Positions 1-5,178 of a DNA stretch of 10,119 nucleotides are shown piece by piece (position 1 is the first letter of the stretch; the number at the start of each line of letters is the position of its first letter). The stretch is from Nitrososphaeraceae archaeon. Lineage in GTDB: Archaea; Thermoproteota; Nitrososphaeria; Nitrososphaerales; Nitrososphaeraceae. The notes beneath the pieces are model-generated. The model was not told where the DNA came from. It searched no databases and saw nothing but the letters and a program-made list of their open reading frames with translations. Position numbers and translations under genes: made by a program. Location of the stretch: positions 1 through 10,119 of the forward strand of contig JAICHI010000028.1 in the NCBI GenBank assembly GCA_025922735.1. The letters are read 5' to 3'.

Positions 1-198
1 CCGCCTTTCTTTTCCTGCACAGATATTTTCTTTGTGTTTCAGGTATAAAAATTGGCCGCAGGTCAGGTGAAATAGGTTTCTGTTGTAAATATTCATATTA
101 TACTTTTTCATCATGAAGAAGAAAGAGTTATAGCCATTATTGCATTTTATGAACATCTTCTTTAGGATCATCCTAATTTACAAAGTACACCATATAGC

Positions 199-209
199 TG
201 CAAACAAGA
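199..209 (+). repeat. Direct repeat copy 1 (TGCAAACAAGA)
   Basis: An 11-base sequence, TGCAAACAAGA, occurs here and again at 430-440 in the same orientation, 231 bases apart. It lies just upstream of the hairpin cluster that starts near 247. Its role is unknown. In AT-rich DNA an 11-base match can arise by chance. Confidence 0.4.
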
Positions 210-244
210 CTCATACTTTGTCTCTGTCATGTTAGATGTGACTT

Positions 245-343
245 GAGCTATCCTATGATAGCCGACTGCAGGCCTCCTGCTTACGTTTATTGCACAGCTT
301 AGATCAGGGGCTATTTGGCCACAAAGATCTTCAGCTCTTTTTT
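245..343 (+). ncRNA. Candidate structured small RNA (three hairpins plus T-run)
   Basis: Three hairpins follow each other on the plus strand. GCTATC (247-252) pairs perfectly with GATAGC (257-262) around a four-base loop. GCAGG (268-272) pairs with CCTGC (276-280) around a three-base loop. AGCT (296-299) pairs with AGCT (333-336), continued by AGATC (301-305) with GATCT (326-330). The last stem is followed at once by six T residues (338-343), as expected for an archaeal transcription end. A weak TATA-like CATATAG lies at 191-197, which would put a start near 220. I do not recognise a known family: the features of 5S rRNA, SRP RNA, RNase P RNA and C/D-box RNAs are not visible. Existence and ends of the transcript are inference. 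Confidence 0.3.
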
Positions 344-351
344 CGTTTTAT
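337..351 (+). terminator. T-rich run, possible transcription terminator
   Basis: Six T residues at 338-343, then CG, then further T-rich sequence to about 353, directly follow the stem that closes at 336. Archaeal RNA polymerase commonly terminates at oligo-T tracts. This would end the candidate small RNA upstream. No protein gene lies upstream that would need it. Confidence 0.35.
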
Positions 352-429
352 TTAAGAGCATGGACTTTGGTAGTTGTGTTCTTCAATAGGGAAGAGTTTA
401 CCACACGTTGCTAATTAAACTAATTCTGT

Positions 430-440
430 TGCAAACAAGA
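430..440 (+). repeat. Direct repeat copy 2 (TGCAAACAAGA)
   Basis: Second copy of the 11-base repeat seen at 199-209. Its last two bases are also the first two of the outer stem of the hairpin at 439-477. Confidence 0.4.
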
Positions 441-477
441 TTCTGGCAGACCGATTATCCCATATCGGTAGAGAATC
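439..477. other. Two-tier perfect hairpin
   Basis: GATTCT (439-444) pairs with AGAATC (472-477), and inside it ACCGAT (450-455) pairs with ATCGGT (464-469). All twelve pairs are Watson-Crick. An asymmetric internal loop (five bases at 445-449, two at 470-471) separates the two stems and an eight-base loop caps the top. The shape recalls a stem with an internal pocket as in archaeal guide RNAs, but no ACA box or other family mark is evident. It could be part of an RNA or a regulatory element upstream of the tRNA promoter. Confidence 0.4.
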
Positions 478-504
478 AAATATAGTAGAAAAAAGCGATT
501 TTAC

Positions 505-524
505 CGTATAATTAACGTATAATA
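505..524 (+). promoter_or_regulatory. Tandem TATA-like boxes upstream of tRNA-Ser
   Basis: The eight-base sequence CGTATAAT occurs twice, at 505-512 and 516-523, eleven bases apart. The second copy sits about 27-35 bases before the tRNA's first base at 551. That is where an archaeal TBP-binding box is expected if transcription starts at or a few bases before the mature 5' end. The first copy may be a second box or a chance duplication. Confidence 0.5.
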
Positions 525-569
525 GTAGGAACTTAAAAGAAACTGGTAGCGCGGATGTGGCAGAGTGGT

Positions 570-590
570 CTTCTTTATAGGTGAACATAA
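570..590 (+). other. Putative non-canonical tRNA intron in the D loop
   Basis: Removing these 21 bases joins the flanks into GCAGAGTGGTTAATGC, a standard class II D arm. The precursor can fold into a relaxed bulge-helix-bulge. GTG (565-567) pairs with CAT (586-588, one G-U), flanked by three-base bulges GTC (568-570) and AAT (589-591), with inner stem TTC/GAA (571-573/583-585). Cutting after the second base of each bulge, as archaeal splicing endonuclease does, gives this intron. Removing 571-590 instead also leaves a usable D arm, so the boundary could be off by one. Confidence 0.6.
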
Positions 591-608
591 TAATGCGTCG
601 GCCTTGAG

Positions 609-624
609 ATGACAAGCGCCGGTA
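609..624 (+). other. Putative intron at the anticodon loop (position 37/38)
   Basis: The anticodon stem halves at 598-602 and 626-630 are perfectly complementary but are separated by 23 bases rather than 7. Removing about 16 bases after G608 (tRNA position 37, the usual archaeal site) restores a seven-base loop with anticodon TGA. Within the insert, CAAG (613-616) can pair with CTTG (603-606) of the exon. A GCCGG at 618-622 mimics the 3' half of the anticodon stem and could compete with it. A rival reading uses GCCGG as the real stem with an 8-base intron, but it leaves a variable region of about 25 bases and a T-G closing pair. I favour the 16-base intron; the exact cuts are uncertain. Confidence 0.55.
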
Positions 625-696
625 AGCCGATTCGCCCTCGGGCGATCAGGAGTTCGAATCTCCTCATCCGCGCCATTAGGTATATTACTATTATTA

Positions 697-1794
697 TTAC
701 ATTTTTCTTGGGGAATTGCGGTGCTGTCGGTCCTTTACTCTCTGGCTATGCTCAGACTTGATCCTGCGCTCAAGCCGTGCTACGAGCTCCTTTGACGCAC
801 TGAGCGGATCATAGCCCACCGCCTTTGCATCTATCACACCCTTTGACGTGATAACCCGTGTCCTAAGTGAATACTTGCGCGTCTTGTGCTTGTCTGCATA
901 CACGACTATAGATATCACGTCTTCAAGCTTGCCCTGAATCTTTTCCAAAAAGCGTGCAAGCTGTTCTTGAATTTCTATTCTGTCCTGCCCGTCTTCAAAG
1001 TGTGCCATGTGGATGATAGGCTCGCTGCTCTTTTTGGGCAAGATAAGCTCGAGCATATCCTTTGGGGTGACTATGCCCATTGGCCTTCCATCCCCAACCA
1101 CAACTGTCTCTTCATTCTGCCTGAAGTGGTCTATTATGACATTGAGCTTGGTGCCCCGTTCGACTGAAACGGCCCTTCTAGCGATATCCTTTACTTTAAC
1201 ATCTTTGATACCTGCAGTTCCCCCAGAGATTGCTGCAGACTTGCTCGTACGCTCACGTGGAGTCGCAATTATCTTAGCTATGTCCAGTATACTCAGTGTC
1301 CCGCGTAGGATACCTTTTGTATTTATCACTGGAAGCCGTGAGATGTTGTACCTTCTCATTTTAGAGATTGCATCAGCAAGCGAGGTATTCTCTTCTATCA
1401 CTATCGCGCCAGACATGACCTCGTCGACAATAGCATGCCCAAAGTCTGCCGTCGAGACAAGGTCAGTTTCGCTGACAATGCCGACTAGCTCACCATTTTC
1501 TACCACTGGCATGGCGCGGTTTCCACTCCCAATTACAAGCTGGGCAGCCCTTTCAATATCGTGATCTCTACTCAATGTCGACGTGCTGACAATGTAGCTT
1601 TTTAATTTTGAAGAAGGCTGCGCAGTAGAATTGATGATCTGCTTAGCAAATATCATACCGAGGTATTTGCCGTTTTCATCCACTATGGGTATCTGGTTAA
1701 TTGATCTGTCCGCCATAAGGTTTAATGCTTTTGCAACCGTTTCCTCAGAGCTGAGAGTAACGACGTCACTCACCATTATTTCTGATACTTTCAT
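697..1794 (-). CDS. Four-CBS-domain protein with C-terminal HPF/RaiA-like ribosome-hibernation domain
   Basis: This 365-residue protein has four CBS modules at about residues 1-57, 62-117, 122-176 and 200-253. Each shows the usual pattern of a hydrophobic strand, a helix and a G-x-(V/I/L)-(S/T) turn (for example GIVSETDL near 105-112 and GIVTPKDM near 240-247). Paired CBS domains typically bind adenine nucleotides or S-adenosyl ligands. Residues about 260-346 look like the hibernation factor fold: a helix with EKIQGKLED, a strand, a charged segment, then GVIDAKAVGYDPLSASKELVA ending in LERRI, which matches the HPF pattern of a D-x-x-x-A motif followed by a Leu-Glu-Arg helix. The tail is basic. 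The inferred role is ribosome binding or silencing controlled by energy charge. It runs convergent to the tRNA gene and divergent from the next gene. The CBS call is firm; the C-terminal domain is by eye. Confidence 0.8.
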   Translation of the reverse strand: MKVSEIMVSDVVTLSSEETVAKALNLMADRSINQIPIVDENGKYLGMIFAKQIINSTAQPSSKLKSYIVSTSTLSRDHDIERAAQLVIGSGNRAMPVVENGELVGIVSETDLVSTADFGHAIVDEVMSGAIVIEENTSLADAISKMRRYNISRLPVINTKGILRGTLSILDIAKIIATPRERTSKSAAISGGTAGIKDVKVKDIARRAVSVERGTKLNVIIDHFRQNEETVVVGDGRPMGIVTPKDMLELILPKKSSEPIIHMAHFEDGQDRIEIQEQLARFLEKIQGKLEDVISIVVYADKHKTRKYSLRTRVITSKGVIDAKAVGYDPLSASKELVARLERRIKSEHSQRVKDRQHRNSPRKM

Positions 1795-1819
1795 TCAATA
1801 GAACATCTCGGTGCTTGTT

Positions 1820-1827
1820 ATTTTAAA
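1820..1827 (-). promoter_or_regulatory. TATA box of the CBS-HPF gene
   Basis: Read on the minus strand this is TTTAAAAT, preceded by GG as in a BRE-like context. It is centred about 29 bases upstream of the ATG at 1794. That spacing places the transcription start at or next to the start codon, so the mRNA is probably leaderless. Confidence 0.5.
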
Positions 1828-1854
1828 CCTTACACATCTTGCTGGCAGAATAGG

Positions 1855-1861
1855 TTATAAT
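1855..1861 (+). promoter_or_regulatory. TATA box of the sugar dehydrogenase-like gene
   Basis: TTATAAT is centred about 25 bases upstream of the ATG at 1883. The spacing fits a leaderless transcript beginning at that codon, and it argues against the longer reading frame whose first ATG (1811) lies upstream of this box. Confidence 0.55.
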
Positions 1862-1882
1862 GCTTCTCCGCCGCTTTTAACT

Positions 1883-3004
1883 ATGACCATGAATAAGGCG
1901 CAGCGGCTGGCAATAGTGGCAATAGCCGCTGTAACGGTGGCTGCAGTCGCGACCACCTTTTTCACACCATCGCAAACTACGCTTCCAATACCTGAGCCGG
2001 GACAAAGCGACGGCAACAATACTCGCTCTGGCGTTCAGGTGCTTGCCGAGAACCTTGACGTGCCTTGGGCGATTGACATCGCCGAGGATGGCAGGCTATT
2101 TTTCACAGAAAGGACCGGCAGGATAATGGCTATAGACAGGAATGGCAGTCTTCTTTCAGACCCTGTAGCCTACATCAATGTCATGCAGAACAGCGAATCA
2201 GGGCTATTAGGATTGGCACTCCATCCCAACTTTACTGAGAACCATCTACTTTATGTTTACCATACCTACTCCAATGATTCAGCTGTTTTGAATCAAGTTC
2301 TAATGCTTACAGAAAATGACAACAAGATAGTCGAATCAAAAGTCATCATCGACAATATCCCGGCTGCCGATAGAAATGATGGCGGCAGGATCAAGTTTGG
2401 ACCCGATGGCAAGTTATATGTCGCCACCGGTGACGCACGGCAGCCCGAGCTTGCCCAAGATGCAGGATCACTTGCAGGCAAGATCCTGCGACTCAACTCT
2501 GACGGCAGCATCCCGGAAGACAACCCTTTTGAAGGTTCGCCTGTGTATTCTTACGGACACCGCAACATTCAGGGCTTGGCATGGCACCCACTGACAGGGG
2601 ATCTATACGCAAGTGAGCACGGGCTTGAGGGCAATGATGAGATCAATCTCATTAACCCGGGCACTAACTACGGCTGGCCCATCGAAGATTGCAATGCCGA
2701 GAAGTTTGAAAAGCCGATCGTATGCTTCAACCCTGCAATAGCTCCAGCAGGAATGACATTTGCTGCTTCAAATAGCCTGGGCTACCAGAATGACATATTG
2801 CTTGCCACTCTGAAGGCTCAACACATTCGTCTGATCGATTTGGAATCTGATGCTGAAAGCAACATCCTGACCGGCTTTGGAAGAATACGCGATGTCGTTG
2901 AAGCTCCTGATGGGTCGCTTTACGTCACTACAAGTAATAAAGATGGAAGAGCTGTGCCCACGCAAGATGATGACAAGATTTTAAGGATCATCAGCACGCA
3001 GTAG
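1883..3004 (+). CDS. Exported PQQ-type glucose/sorbosone (aldose sugar) dehydrogenase-like protein
   Basis: A 373-residue protein beginning MTMNKAQR followed by a strongly hydrophobic Ala/Val segment (residues about 9-27), so it is exported and perhaps anchored. A Pro/Gly/Ser/Asn linker (28-50) follows, then a six-bladed beta-propeller of the glucose/sorbosone dehydrogenase family. Landmarks are VPWAIDIAEDG (60-70), ERTGRI (76-81), GLALHPNF (110-117, with the likely catalytic His114), FGPDGKLYVATGD (172-184), GHRNIQGLAWHP (225-236, including the PQQ-contacting Arg), EHG (245-247) and NYGWP (262-266). The family oxidises aldoses using bound PQQ and Ca2+, but many archaeal members have unknown substrates. 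No PQQ synthesis genes are in the window. An in-frame ATG at 1811 exists, but the TATA box at 1855-1861 and the signal peptide favour 1883; ATG 1889 is also possible. Confidence 0.85.
   Translation: MTMNKAQRLAIVAIAAVTVAAVATTFFTPSQTTLPIPEPGQSDGNNTRSGVQVLAENLDVPWAIDIAEDGRLFFTERTGRIMAIDRNGSLLSDPVAYINVMQNSESGLLGLALHPNFTENHLLYVYHTYSNDSAVLNQVLMLTENDNKIVESKVIIDNIPAADRNDGGRIKFGPDGKLYVATGDARQPELAQDAGSLAGKILRLNSDGSIPEDNPFEGSPVYSYGHRNIQGLAWHPLTGDLYASEHGLEGNDEINLINPGTNYGWPIEDCNAEKFEKPIVCFNPAIAPAGMTFAASNSLGYQNDILLATLKAQHIRLIDLESDAESNILTGFGRIRDVVEAPDGSLYVTTSNKDGRAVPTQDDDKILRIISTQ
2979..2984 (+). promoter_or_regulatory. Possible TATA box before HMG-CoA reductase
   Basis: TTTTAA inside the 3' end of the dehydrogenase gene is centred about 24 bases before the ATG at 3006, compatible with leaderless transcription of the next gene. 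The composition is only weakly box-like. Since the genes are one base apart, read-through could serve instead. Confidence 0.25.
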
Positions 3005-3005
3005 C

Positions 3006-4154
3006 ATGACAGTAATGGCTGCAGAGAAAAAACTCTATGAAATGAGCAGGGAAGAGCGCCTTGACTACATAAGAAAGGTTACTCGAATAACTGATGGTGG
3101 CATTGAAGCAATGCTCAGACCACTTCCATTTGAAGACGCAAACAGGATGATAGAAAATGCTATTGGCATTATGTCTATCCCAATGGGTATCGCCACTAAT
3201 TTTGTCATAAACGGCAGAGAATGTGTGGTCCCAATGGCTATAGAAGAGCCATCCGTTATTGCTGCAGTTAGCAACGCTGCAAAAATAGCCAAGGTCAAGG
3301 GTGGATTTATTGCTGAGGCTGATGATTCTCTCATGATAGGTCAGGTGCAAGTTGTCGGGCTTGGCAACGTCAAGCATGCAATGACTAAGATATTGAGAAA
3401 CAAAAAGCAGCTACTTGCTACCGCCAATTCAAATAGTAGGTCTGTGACTGCAGTTGACTTGCAGGTGAGACAGTTGCGCGACAAAAGCCCAAACAATATG
3501 GGCAATATGCTGCTGGTAGAGCTAGTCATCGACACCAAGGACGCCATGGGTGCAAATGCGATAAACACTATGTGCGAAGCAATAGCACCGCAGGTGGCTG
3601 AAATTACTGATGGCGAAGTTGTGTTAAAGATATTGTCCAATTATACTACCAGAAGGATGGTCAGATGCAGGGCCACCTTTGACAAGGAACAGCTTGGCGG
3701 CAGCCAAATTGTCAAGCGGATACTCTATGCTTATGCGCTTGCTTATTCTGACGCTTACCGTGCAGTTACTCACAACAAGGGCGTCATGAATGGTATTGAT
3801 GCAGTTGCACTTGCCACAGGCCAGGACTTTCGGGCAATTGAAGCTGGCGCGCATGCCTACGCCGCAAGGGATGGAACCTATCGGTCGCTGACTAGCTGGC
3901 GCAGGACAAAGGAAGGCGACTTGGCTGGTGGAATCGAGTTACCATTGGCAGTAGGCGTGGTTGGAGGAGTAGTCAAATCCCATCCTACTGCCAAGTTTGC
4001 ACTTCAAATTTTGGGTGTCAGGAGTGCAAAGGAGCTAGCAATGGTGATAGCCGCTACCGGTCTTGCGCAGAATCTGGCTGCACTAAGAGCGCTATCCTCA
4101 GAAGGTATTCAAGCTGGACACATGAGGCTGCATGCAAGGAAATTCAGCAAGTAG
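3006..4154 (+). CDS. hmgA: Class II HMG-CoA reductase, lacking the usual C-terminal extension
   Basis: This 382-residue enzyme would reduce HMG-CoA to mevalonate, the committed step of archaeal isoprenoid lipid synthesis. It follows the class II (Pseudomonas mevalonii type) sequence closely: MIENAIG (48-54), SNF-like ATNFVINGRE (63-72), EEPS (80-83), DAMGANAINTMCEA (179-192), THNKGVMNGID (255-265), ATGQDFRAIEAGAHAY (270-285) and AQNLAALRAL (354-363). The catalytic residues are present as Glu81, Lys258, Asp274 and His372, matching E83, K267, D283 and H381 of the P. mevalonii enzyme. The protein stops ten residues after His372, while the P. mevalonii protein runs about 47 past it; that tail is the mobile flap over the active site. 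The position equivalent to its NAD-selecting Asp146 appears to be Ser144, which could shift cofactor preference (inference). The gene starts one base after the preceding stop; ATG 3018 is an alternative start. Confidence 0.93.
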   Translation: MTVMAAEKKLYEMSREERLDYIRKVTRITDGGIEAMLRPLPFEDANRMIENAIGIMSIPMGIATNFVINGRECVVPMAIEEPSVIAAVSNAAKIAKVKGGFIAEADDSLMIGQVQVVGLGNVKHAMTKILRNKKQLLATANSNSRSVTAVDLQVRQLRDKSPNNMGNMLLVELVIDTKDAMGANAINTMCEAIAPQVAEITDGEVVLKILSNYTTRRMVRCRATFDKEQLGGSQIVKRILYAYALAYSDAYRAVTHNKGVMNGIDAVALATGQDFRAIEAGAHAYAARDGTYRSLTSWRRTKEGDLAGGIELPLAVGVVGGVVKSHPTAKFALQILGVRSAKELAMVIAATGLAQNLAALRALSSEGIQAGHMRLHARKFSK

Positions 4155-4162
4155 ATATATAT
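4155..4162 (+). promoter_or_regulatory. Likely TATA box of the his operon
   Basis: ATATATAT begins immediately after the hmgA stop codon and is centred about 42 bases before the hisG ATG at 4201. Transcription would start near 4184, giving a leader of roughly 17 bases. This makes a separate his transcript plausible, although read-through from hmgA is not excluded. No attenuator-like structure or His-rich leader peptide is evident in the short gap. Confidence 0.4.
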
Positions 4163-4200
4163 CCAGTAAAAGCGCCTTTCTCAAACTGTCACATCATATA

Positions 4201-5178
4201 ATGCCTACCGTAAAATTTGCCATCCCAAAAGGGAGCATTGAGGAGGTCACGTTCAATCTACTAGAGCAGGCATGGCAGCATGTGAGCGGCCGGGGGCGCA
4301 CTTACCGAGTGAAATTGGGTGACCCTGATATTGATGTCAAGGTCCTGAGGCCGCAAGAGATCCCCACATACGTTCAGGAAGGCTTTTATGATGTAGGCAT
4401 CACCGGCAGAGACTGGATACTCGAGGCAAAGGCAGATGTTGAAGTGCTGCTAGACCTTGAGATTGGACGCGTCAAACAGGTGATCGCAGTCCCCACCAGC
4501 TTTCCATTCAATAACCTAAGCGACCTGATAGCCGACTTTGCCAAGAATAACAAGACATTGAGAATATCCTCAGAGTACCTCACCACGACTTCTGCTCATA
4601 TCAAGGCAAACGCCGTGTACAATCAGTACTATGGCAGTGCCGACCCTATGATAATTACACCATGGATGAGGATAGGTGAAAACAAGAAAGTCGAGATATT
4701 TCTCTCGTTTGGTGCTACAGAAGCCAAGCCACCCGAAGATGTAGACGCAATTTTCGATATCACAGAGACTGGCACCACACTTGCTCAGAACAAACTCAAA
4801 ATAATAGATACTGTGGCCGAATCTACTGCAGTGCTGATGGCAAATAGAAAGTCACTCAAGGATCCGGCCAAGCGCGAAAAAATAGCCGACATGATAGCGC
4901 TCCTAAGGGGTGTCGTAGAGGGACGGAAAAAGCTCCACATATTTGTCAATGTCCGGAAGGAGAAGTTGGAAAGACTGTTAAAGGAACTGCCTGCCCTTAA
5001 AAGACCCACTGTCAGCCCGCTTTCTGAGGAAGGCTGGTACGGCGTCAACACTGTAATCGACAAAACTGAGTTTATCCTGATAGTGCCAAAGCTGAGAAAG
5101 CTGGCGCAGGGCTTAGTTGTATTAGAGCCAAAGCAAATACTGCCACTTGACGAAATAAACTTGGACGGATATTCCTGA
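4201..5178 (+). CDS. hisG: ATP phosphoribosyltransferase, long form
   Basis: This enzyme condenses ATP and PRPP to phosphoribosyl-ATP, the first and regulated step of histidine synthesis. The 325 residues include the N-terminal FAIPKGSIEE (6-15), VGITGRDWI (65-73), RISSEYLTTT (121-130) and the PRPP-binding loop DITETGTT (186-193). After about residue 242 comes an ACT-like regulatory domain (HIFVNVRKEKLERLL through GWYGVNTVIDK). This is the hexameric long form that binds histidine for feedback inhibition and needs no HisZ subunit. The start at 4201 puts MPTVKFAIPK at the N-terminus, as in relatives; an in-frame ATG at 4132 lies inside hmgA and would add a non-homologous leader. Its stop overlaps the hisD start by one base (TGATG). 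Confidence 0.96.
   Translation: MPTVKFAIPKGSIEEVTFNLLEQAWQHVSGRGRTYRVKLGDPDIDVKVLRPQEIPTYVQEGFYDVGITGRDWILEAKADVEVLLDLEIGRVKQVIAVPTSFPFNNLSDLIADFAKNNKTLRISSEYLTTTSAHIKANAVYNQYYGSADPMIITPWMRIGENKKVEIFLSFGATEAKPPEDVDAIFDITETGTTLAQNKLKIIDTVAESTAVLMANRKSLKDPAKREKIADMIALLRGVVEGRKKLHIFVNVRKEKLERLLKELPALKRPTVSPLSEEGWYGVNTVIDKTEFILIVPKLRKLAQGLVVLEPKQILPLDEINLDGYS

Larger units (their letters stand above)
1..550. other. AT-rich intergenic region with hairpins, no convincing gene
   Basis: This stretch is AT-richer than the coding DNA to its right, and no reading frame in it resembles a known protein. The forward frames close quickly. One minus-strand frame is open from the window edge to about base 171, but its translation is a low-complexity run of Lys, Asn, Phe and Tyr with no recognisable motif. 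What does stand out is RNA-like structure: perfect inverted repeats at 247-262, 268-280, 296-336 and 439-477, a T-run at 338-343, an 11-base direct repeat, and TATA-like boxes just before the tRNA. These are listed separately. Confidence 0.6.
551..675 (+). tRNA. tRNA-Ser (anticodon UGA), interrupted by two apparent introns, CCA encoded
   Basis: The acceptor stem GCGGATG (551-557) pairs perfectly with CATCCGC (665-671), followed by discriminator G672 and an encoded CCA (673-675). The T arm is AGGAG (648-652), loop TTCGAAT, CTCCT (660-664). The long variable arm (631-647) has stem TCGCC/GGCGA with loop CTCG, the class II architecture of Ser and Leu tRNAs. G at the discriminator fits Ser. The anticodon stem TCGGC (598-602) pairs with GCCGA (626-630), and the loop carries TGA at 605-607, reading codon UCA. 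The D stem is GCA (560-562) with TGC (594-596). Two segments must be removed to give a normal molecule: about 21 bases in the D loop and about 16 in the anticodon loop. That leaves about 85 nucleotides plus CCA. The tRNA identity is firm; exact splice points are inferred. Confidence 0.9.

Noticed and set aside
1..171. Minus-strand reading frame open from the window edge, starting at ATG 171
   Set aside because: The translation is low complexity (Lys, Asn, Phe, Tyr), lies in AT-rich DNA and shows no recognisable motif. It could be the 5' part of a gene continuing left, but nothing supports it.
268..280. Small hairpin as a stand-alone intrinsic terminator
   Set aside because: It is not followed by a T-run; it makes more sense as one stem of the larger hairpin cluster.
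415..615. Minus-strand frame of 66 codons across the tRNA
   Set aside because: It overlaps the tRNA gene and its promoter on the opposite strand and has no protein-like features.
1007..1564. Plus-strand frame of 185 codons opposite the CBS-HPF gene
   Set aside because: It is a shadow of a clearly homologous gene on the other strand; its Ser/Thr/Leu-rich translation has no family resemblance.
1811..1882. Longer N-terminus for the sugar dehydrogenase-like protein
   Set aside because: The TATA box for this gene lies inside this stretch, and the signal peptide begins naturally at 1883.
4132..4200. Longer N-terminus for HisG
   Set aside because: These codons overlap the end of hmgA and are unlike HisG; conserved sequence begins right after the ATG at 4201.
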